A stretch of 64,000 bases of DNA, taken from Persicaria tinctoria (taxonomy: Eukaryota > Streptophyta > Magnoliopsida > Caryophyllales > Polygonaceae). A program made the position numbers and the translations under genes. A model generated the notes under the pieces. That model worked only from the letters and a program-made list of their open reading frames with translations, was not told the origin of the DNA and made no database searches. The DNA lies in the NCBI GenBank assembly GCA_037127255.1, contig JBANSL010000019.1, forward strand, positions 13,229,001-13,293,000, given 5' to 3'. Below, one piece after another: positions 58,084 to 64,000 of this stretch (positions within the stretch are counted from its first letter, which is position 1; every line of letters begins with the position of its first letter).

Positions 58084-59299
58084 CTATAATTATTTTAATT
58101 CAATCAAAAAAGTAATAATTGCATAAATAAATTAAGAAACAAAACGCATACAAAATTGAGACAAAATAGGCAAACAACAAAATAGAAACAAGGCCACATG
58201 TGTAAAATAAAAATGTAATAATTACTATACTATTATAGATATGAAGTACAGTAATGAATTACGGAGTACTTATGGTAGCTGGTAGTGATAGTGAAATTAA
58301 ACGCTTCGTATTGATGAAGGTGGGGGGGGGGGGGGGGGGGTGGCTATTTGAATGCGATCGCGCCGTTTACCTATTTACACGGAAATAAACACTCATTCGA
58401 CATTCTCTATTAATGCCTTTTTAGATAAATTGATCATATTTATAGGTAGCTTTACTTATTAATTTCGTTCGTACTCTCTCCCTCCTCCCTAGTTTTTAAT
58501 GGGAACTCTTAACATATACCAAGTTTTCTATATTTTACACCATTAATAAATTTGCTCTTTTAAGTTGTAAGTGTTTGTTGGATATATGAAAGAGATATGT
58601 GGGTGAGCTACTTCTACTAATGTCAATTGATTTTAGGATTTAACTTCAATCGGCTTATGTGATTAACTTGGTTAGCACATGTGCGCTTGGACGTGTGCCC
58701 ACGTCGTTATGAACCACCGTAATTTGACAGAGTTCGCGATTAAACATAGATTCCCTATTTGAGAATCCTAAACATAGATTCCCGGTTTGAGAATCCGATC
58801 TGATGATCAACCGATTCAGATTTGTATGTTATTGCGGTTTGGCTAATGTCATTCGTGAAATTCGGATTGTATTCAATTCGATTTCTACGATTTGACTGAT
58901 ATCAATTCAGTTTCAACATACCATACAATACTGTATAGTTGCTTGTTCCATCAACCAGCCTACCTTATTTCGTAAAACGCCTTGTTTTTTGTCTATCAAT
59001 TCTTTTTTTTTTATCAATTTTTTATGGGCTGAACTTGTCTCAAGCCCAAAAATATGCATTTTTGTTCTTTTTGTGGGCCTAACTTCACGTTTTCATTTAC
59101 TTGGGCTTTTAAGGTCCAATTTGTTCATAAAATTGTTGTGAAGTTGCAGAAAAACATCCCTCAAATAGACTATTTTATATTTTTATAGAACATCCTTAAA
59201 AAAACCGAAATTATAGATCCAAATTATAGAGTAGATAAACCTAGACATGGCCACGGGTCCAACCCGTCGGGTCGGCAACCCGAGGTATGACCCTAACCC
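57373..59299. other. Gene-free AT-rich spacer
   Basis: No supported gene. It includes a TA tract (58048-58078), a G run (58322-58340), and a short CGGGTCCAACCCGTCGGGTC patch at 59252-59290 like other degenerate hAT-like ends in the window. Confidence 0.5.
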
Positions 59300-59466
59300 A
59301 GATCGCCATAGTCAAGATGTAGAGAATCGATGAATCCCTTAGGTTGTCTCATTTAAATAGTCTCATCCAGATCACCATGAAGAAAAGCAGTTTTCACATC
59401 CATTTGCTCAAGTTCAGAGTCATACACATCAGTCTTAACAAGTAACAATCTGAGAGCTTTATACTT
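59300..59466 (-). pseudogene. Ty1/copia reverse transcriptase fragment
   Basis: On the minus strand: ALRLLLVKTDVYDSELEQ, MDVKTAFLHGDLDETI, a stop, then MRQPKGFIDSL. MDVKTAFLHGDL is the highly conserved copia RT block. Only about 55 codons remain. It directly abuts the truncated LTR-like repeat at 59467. Confidence 0.88.
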
Positions 59467-62400
59467 ATTCGGATCTTGCAATCTAGATACGGGTCGAGGT
59501 TTCAAACTCATTTTTATGGTCAGTAATAAAGAGGGATTTCGAACCTTGAGAATATCATAGGGCCATTGGGTACCCTTAACCTGTCCTAGGGACTAACTCA
59601 CGAAATTCATTTCAAACGGAAGCAAGACGGAAGCAAAATTAAGATACAAAGCGCCACGGCAGAGCCGGGTCAAAACCAAAACATAAGTGGATGATTACCA
59701 TTTATAATGAGTTAGAGATTTAGCCAGGTTCTTCGATTCGCAAAAAGGGAACCCCGTCATATAGACATCGAGCAATCAAAATCTGCAGAAAATACCTTAA
59801 AAAAAAGAACGAGGAAAGGAGTCAGATCGAGCCACTCATGCGGAACCGGCAGTCCTCGCTGAGGCCACATAGTATGTGCTATACCTAATAAAGATGCTCT
59901 AATGCAGTACGAAAGTCAAACACACTAGCATGCTCCTAGTTATAATAATGTGTAAAAATACTGTAAAGGGCCCAAGACAATGCCAAGTGGCATATCCCTC
60001 TCCTACCTCCACCCCCTTCTGATAGGGCGGAGACTGGCCAGCTCGTGAATGCATTCCATCGTAATCGGGCGGCACGCATGCCTAACCCACTCCACAATAA
60101 ATCCCGCAGGCATCTCATAATATAAGGAAGTTCATGACTCGATTGACTCAGGGTACCCGATGAGGCTGGGCTACCCTATGACCCTAGCAAAGACTCTAGG
60201 ACTATCACAGATAACGGCCGTTCTGTTTCAAACGCATAAAGTAAGCAGATGCTCATTCAATTAGTGCAACCTAAACAGGATACTACATGGCATGCTTTTA
60301 TGCATATGCAACACCTAACATAAAATGCAACAACATGCATGAATGTCCAACCTGAGTAAGCCCCCTAGGGAACTTACCTGAAGATGCAGAACAACAAGAT
60401 AATACAAGCAAGGCCCAAATGCAAGTCCAAAGCAATCCAAAAGCAATACACACCTATCATCAAACCATTTCCATAAGCCATCGGACCAACATTCATACAC
60501 ACGAAACTCAAGTTCTCACATCCTCAAAATCAATCGATGGTAAAACCATTTTCCAAAACCTTTTCGATACGATCAACATCAACCAAAATCATTCTTCCCG
60601 AAAATTCCAACTCTTAAATCTCAAGTCAAATCAACTCAGAAAATCAACAATGCCTTTAAAGTCATACTTAGCCAAATCCTGACATTAAACATTTAAACCT
60701 TAAAACCAATCTCTCAAAATCATATTATAGAAATAATTCCGGCATTTTGGTTTTCAAGACAACATTCCTTAAGGAGATAATTCCGAAACTTGAAAATAAA
60801 TTATCATCAATATATATAATTAACATCGAATACTTTATTAATAATTCATTTCCAAAAATCCAAAAATCACATATTTAAATCATTACACAATACTTATTCC
60901 AATATTCAAATACTTTTATAATCCATAAAATTTCACAAATATATATTTATTATTAAACTCCATAAATCACATAATAATAATAATATTCTAATAGAGTAAC
61001 AATAACATAAAACAATTAACAAAATGTAAAGGATTTAATAACAACAACAAAGCCCTCAACCCAAAAATATAACCCGGACAGAAAAGCCCAACCAGATCCG
61101 GCCCATAAAATAAGAAAGTGAAGGGGGAGGAAACCGGATCCCACAACCCGTCTCCCAAAACCCGGATCAATACCCTTCCCAACTGGAAAACCCCACACAA
61201 AGTGATATAACCCGAATAGAAGGAAACGGGTCAGGCCCAATCCCAAGCCCACAAGGAAAGAAAAGGAAGGTCGTCCCTTTCCTCTGAAGAGCACAGCTCT
61301 TGCTCCGAATCAGAACAGAGAGCGACGGAACGGAGAGGAGAGAAGGAAAGGAAGACGGGACCTCGCCGGCAAGGGGCTGAGCTCCGATCAATCACAGCTC
61401 TCCGATAACCCACACCGACAACTCAAAATCAAGACGAGCAAGAAGGAGAAGAGGAGAGAGTGCTCACCGAAGGTCTTCAATCTCCGCCGGGAAGGATTCG
61501 AAATCGCTCGGGGAGCTTCGCCGGGGTGGAGGCTCGTCGGCTATGGCCTAGGGAGGGAGGAATAGGCGTAAAGACGCGACCTTTATGGCATTTGAGGATG
61601 AAGGAGGAGAGAACGAGCTTACCGGCGGTTCGAATCGGGAGAAACAGGGAAGGGAGGTGCCCGGGCTAGCGTCGGCGGCTGCAGGGGTCCTGCTGGCAGC
61701 TCGTACGGATGTCAGAGGGTCGCTGTTAGTGTCCCTCGAACTCGGAGGAAGGAGGAGCAATGTGCTCGGTCCTTCAATGGCGAATAGGGTAAGCTTGGCT
61801 CGCGGCGGCGACGAAAAACGGCGAGGCAGATCTGGGAGGTCTCCGGTGGCTGCTGAGCGGCGAGGAGGGTGGTGGCGGCGGAAGAAACTGGTGGTGGCGG
61901 TGGTGGTGACTGAGCTGATGAACAAGGGAGAAGGAGTGAAGCTTTTGTGCTCTCGGCATAACTCAAGGGGAGATGGAGGTGAAATGAAATGTGGGGATAG
62001 GGTACTGTGTTTCTGATTTTCTTTGAAGGAGAAAGGATTCCATTACCAAATTCAAGAAGAGGAATGCAATGTGGAATCAATTAAAGGAGGGAGGGGCATA
62101 GAGATAAGGTGTTACCTCAATTAGGAAGGGATGAGCTGTGTTTGGATTTGTCTTGACACTGCAGGAAAATTTAGAGGAAAGGAAAGAGTTGACTGATCGA
62201 AATAAGAGAGGAGAAAGAAGGGAGGAGACAAAAGGAGTGGTCCCAAATAAAATTCAATACCCGAGAAATTAAATCTCCAAACCCGCTCTCTTAATCTAAT
62301 TCCGACTCAATTAAAATAATGCTTCAAATTTTCAAAGATGTCGACATCCAAAGTTTATTTCAAATCCCAAGGTAAAATGACGGAATTGTCCTTTAAAGTT

Positions 62401-62558
62401 CAAAATTAGGCCGGAACCCGCTTGAAGGATTTTAAAATACGATTTTTAAGGCGAAGATGAGGATTTTCAAATATCCAAAATTTTGACCTAAATCCCTTTT
62501 ATTTTATTATTTATTAAATTTATTATTTAAAAATCCGAGCCTTTACAAAAATTCATCA
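59467..62558 (-). repeat. Long LTR-like repeat, copy 2 (inverted relative to 1224-4119)
   Basis: The minus strand begins TGTAAAGGCTCGGATTTTTA at 62558 and follows copy 1 throughout, for instance the TCATAGGGTAGCCCAGCCTC block (complement near 60170) and the CTTCAGGTAAGTTCC block (near 60370). It ends early at 59467, lacking the last 60-70 bp of copy 1, where a copia RT fragment begins. The GC-rich part (61460-61960) again gives overlapping frames on both strands that do not agree between copies, so it is not considered coding. Confidence 0.7.
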
Positions 62559-62643
62559 TCCACACCCCCAAAAAGGTTCAGATTCGGAGAAAAACAAACA
62601 AAAAGAAAGAGGTGTGTTCAAACTGGTGGAGAATCCGTCAAAA

Positions 62644-62772
62644 ATGGGGTTTTCCGAGAGCAATGAAGATAAAAGGCGAAAGAGGAAGAAGGAAGCTCAG
62701 AAAAAAGAAAAAGAAGGTCTTAATCTGGGGGCGGATGGGTCGTTCAATGTGGAGGCGGCGGTGGTGGGTTAG
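62644..62772 (+). other. Possible short exon or upstream frame
   Basis: ATG at 62644 opens 42 codons (MGFSESNEDKRRKRKKEAQ, then KEGLNLGADGSFNVEAAVV) ending TAG. The highly charged start resembles the first exon of a gene, and the long frame at 62876 could be its continuation after splicing. No family is recognised. Confidence 0.25.
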
Positions 62773-62875
62773 TCCGGGGAGGTTGCTCCGGCGGCGACTT
62801 GTCCTACCTTCTGGCGGTGTCTCCTTCCCCCTGGTATCTTCGGGCTTGAACCATCCCTTCTCGTGGCTTGCTTGA

Positions 62876-64000
62876 TGTTATGGCTTGCGGAAACTTGCGG
62901 TGAAAGCTCCTTTCACTAAATCGAACAAGAACGACGACAAGAAGAAAACAGATCTGACATCTAGGTACCATCGATCCCTTCTTCTCCCTTCTTCCATTTG
63001 GTCGGGTTATGAATCCGCTTACTGCGATGACAGATCTGAGATGTCGTATATGCCATCTCTGAGCAACGATCAGAAATCTACTGAGATGAAAAATGAAAAA
63101 GATCACAATGATTCCCCACCTTTTGGTGTGGAATCAATTTGTGAGCAGAACAAAAGAAAAATAGGAAAAAGAATAAATGAAAACTGTGGGGTTGCCTTCG
63201 ACTCCGACTTCGAATCTGTATGCATCAAACGGCTCTGGTGTTCGACAGGAAACCTAGAAATGAATCATGAATTTTATGACATTAGAGTTCATAAGTTTAT
63301 CCACTTCATCCTCTTGAAATGTTGTACACTTTATGTGCCTGGAATTCCCAAGGTTCTTGAACTGAATAAATCCGATTTGACACTATTCGATTGGGATGAA
63401 ATGAAATACATCAGTACTAAAAGGATGATCATGTATTTGAAAACTAACAATTGGAAAATCTGGGTCGAAGTCGCTTTGAGTCCTTCTCATGGTTTTCTGA
63501 TTTGTGTGATGTATGCTCAATATCATGAACTGCAACTCTTGTAAGACGCGTTTGAAACCTTAGATTCATCTCTCTTTTTCGAATTGAAATTTGAAGAAAA
63601 TGAAGGAAGAAACAAGCTATATAACCCCCTTTGTTTGTTTGCCAGAAATATGGAAAAGAATACTACTTGCCAAAAGTTGAAGAGAGGCAAGAAAGGAAAT
63701 ACCGAAGCTGGAAAGAGTGGAAATCATAGAAGGCGCGTAGAAACACACAAACAGAAGAAAAGAGAAAAGATAAGTTTTCTCATATATATCTCCTTTGGGA
63801 CTGCTTCTGCTAGAATTATGTATGAGACTCTATGTATGAACCAAAAAGAAAGAGAAGATAGAATAGGCAAAATGACATACTTGAAACATTTGGGCAGGAC
63901 AAATGGTATGCCTCTCATTGACTTACTGCTACTCAAAAGTGTGATAGAATTGGAGACTAGAATCCTTATCGTCTATTATTTATCATCTATATACGACACT
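62876..64000 (+). CDS. Unassigned long reading frame with one stop, runs off the window
   Basis: One plus-strand frame is open from after TGA 62873-62875 to the window end, 375 codons, apart from a single TAA at 63542-63544. After the TAA it continues without any stop for 152 codons to base 64000. The first part is Lys/Asp/Ser-rich, then FDWDEMKYISTKRM and WVEVALSPSHGFLICVMYA; after the stop come DAFETLDSSLFFELKFEEN and a basic segment. The first ATG inside is late, so an upstream exon may supply the start. For this A-rich sequence many more stops would be expected by chance. I do not recognise the protein. It could be a pseudogene, a transposon protein, or two exons. Confidence 0.4.

Noticed and set aside
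51681..59466. The two copia fragments (51681-52455 and 59300-59466) as one element
   Set aside because: They are 7 kb apart with unrelated elements between, no LTRs and no matching breakpoints, so a common origin cannot be shown.
61460..62080. Frames of 70-143 codons on both strands in LTR-like copy 2
   Set aside because: They are not conserved in frame with copy 1 and overlap each other; treated as non-coding.

Overview
The window is nuclear DNA from a flowering plant, most likely a eudicot. The evidence is two spliced genes with plant-type families and GT..AG introns (an RBP45-type RNA-binding protein and an ALDH3F1-type aldehyde dehydrogenase), plant transposon families (Sirevirus-like Ty1/copia, plant L1-type LINEs with an RNase H domain, Helitrons ending CTAG|T, CACTA, hAT, Mutator-like, Stowaway, tRNA-derived SINEs) and AT-rich spacers. 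I cannot name the species. There is nothing prokaryotic and no CRISPR array. About nine tenths of the window is repetitive.

Layout. 1-4900: a minus-strand LINE (LINE-a) split by a 2.9 kb LTR-like repeat. 5370-8164: a Helitron end, AT-rich spacer, an 861 bp hAT-type element carrying a SINE, and a short exon-like stretch. 8165-16796: a nearly full-length minus-strand LINE (LINE-b) with a perfect 20 bp target-site duplication and a hAT-type MITE in ORF1. 17211-21930: a Helitron with eight repeated 5' ends, itself hit by a 2.08 kb Mutator-like element, then a second small Helitron. 21991-30265: a Mutator-like TIR element hit by a Sirevirus-like copia element (22368-30081, TSD AGTTG). 30490-37940: further TIR elements, SINE, CACTA (TNP2 and DUF4216) remnants and a LINE RNase H remnant. 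38294-38758: a stand-alone polyphenol-oxidase C-terminal (KFDV) domain. 39609-43050: a three-headed Helitron, SINE fragment and MITE. 43710-50272: the gene island, with RBP45 (+, 8 exons, 432 aa) and ALDH3F1 (-, 10 exons, 487 aa) convergent, about 530 bp apart. 50380-59466: Stowaway MITEs, copia and LINE fragments, and a TIR element carrying a 23 bp minisatellite. 59467-62558: an inverted second copy of the LTR-like repeat of 1224-4119. 62876-64000: a long unassigned reading frame with one stop that runs off the window.

Most notable points. (1) Both LINEs have an extra, hydrophobic reading frame between ORF1 and ORF2. In LINE-b it spans about 405 codons with a single stop, starts on the last codons of ORF1 and ends just before ORF2. 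In LINE-a it overlaps the ORF2 start as ATGA. This suggests a third, translationally coupled LINE protein. (2) A SINE landed on the intron 4/exon 5 junction of ALDH3F1 and its target-site duplication copied the splice acceptor, so two competing acceptors exist; the upstream one would lead to a premature stop. (3) Two Helitrons have multiplied 5' heads with a single 3' tail. All gene models are read by eye from codons, splice sites and motifs; no database search was run.
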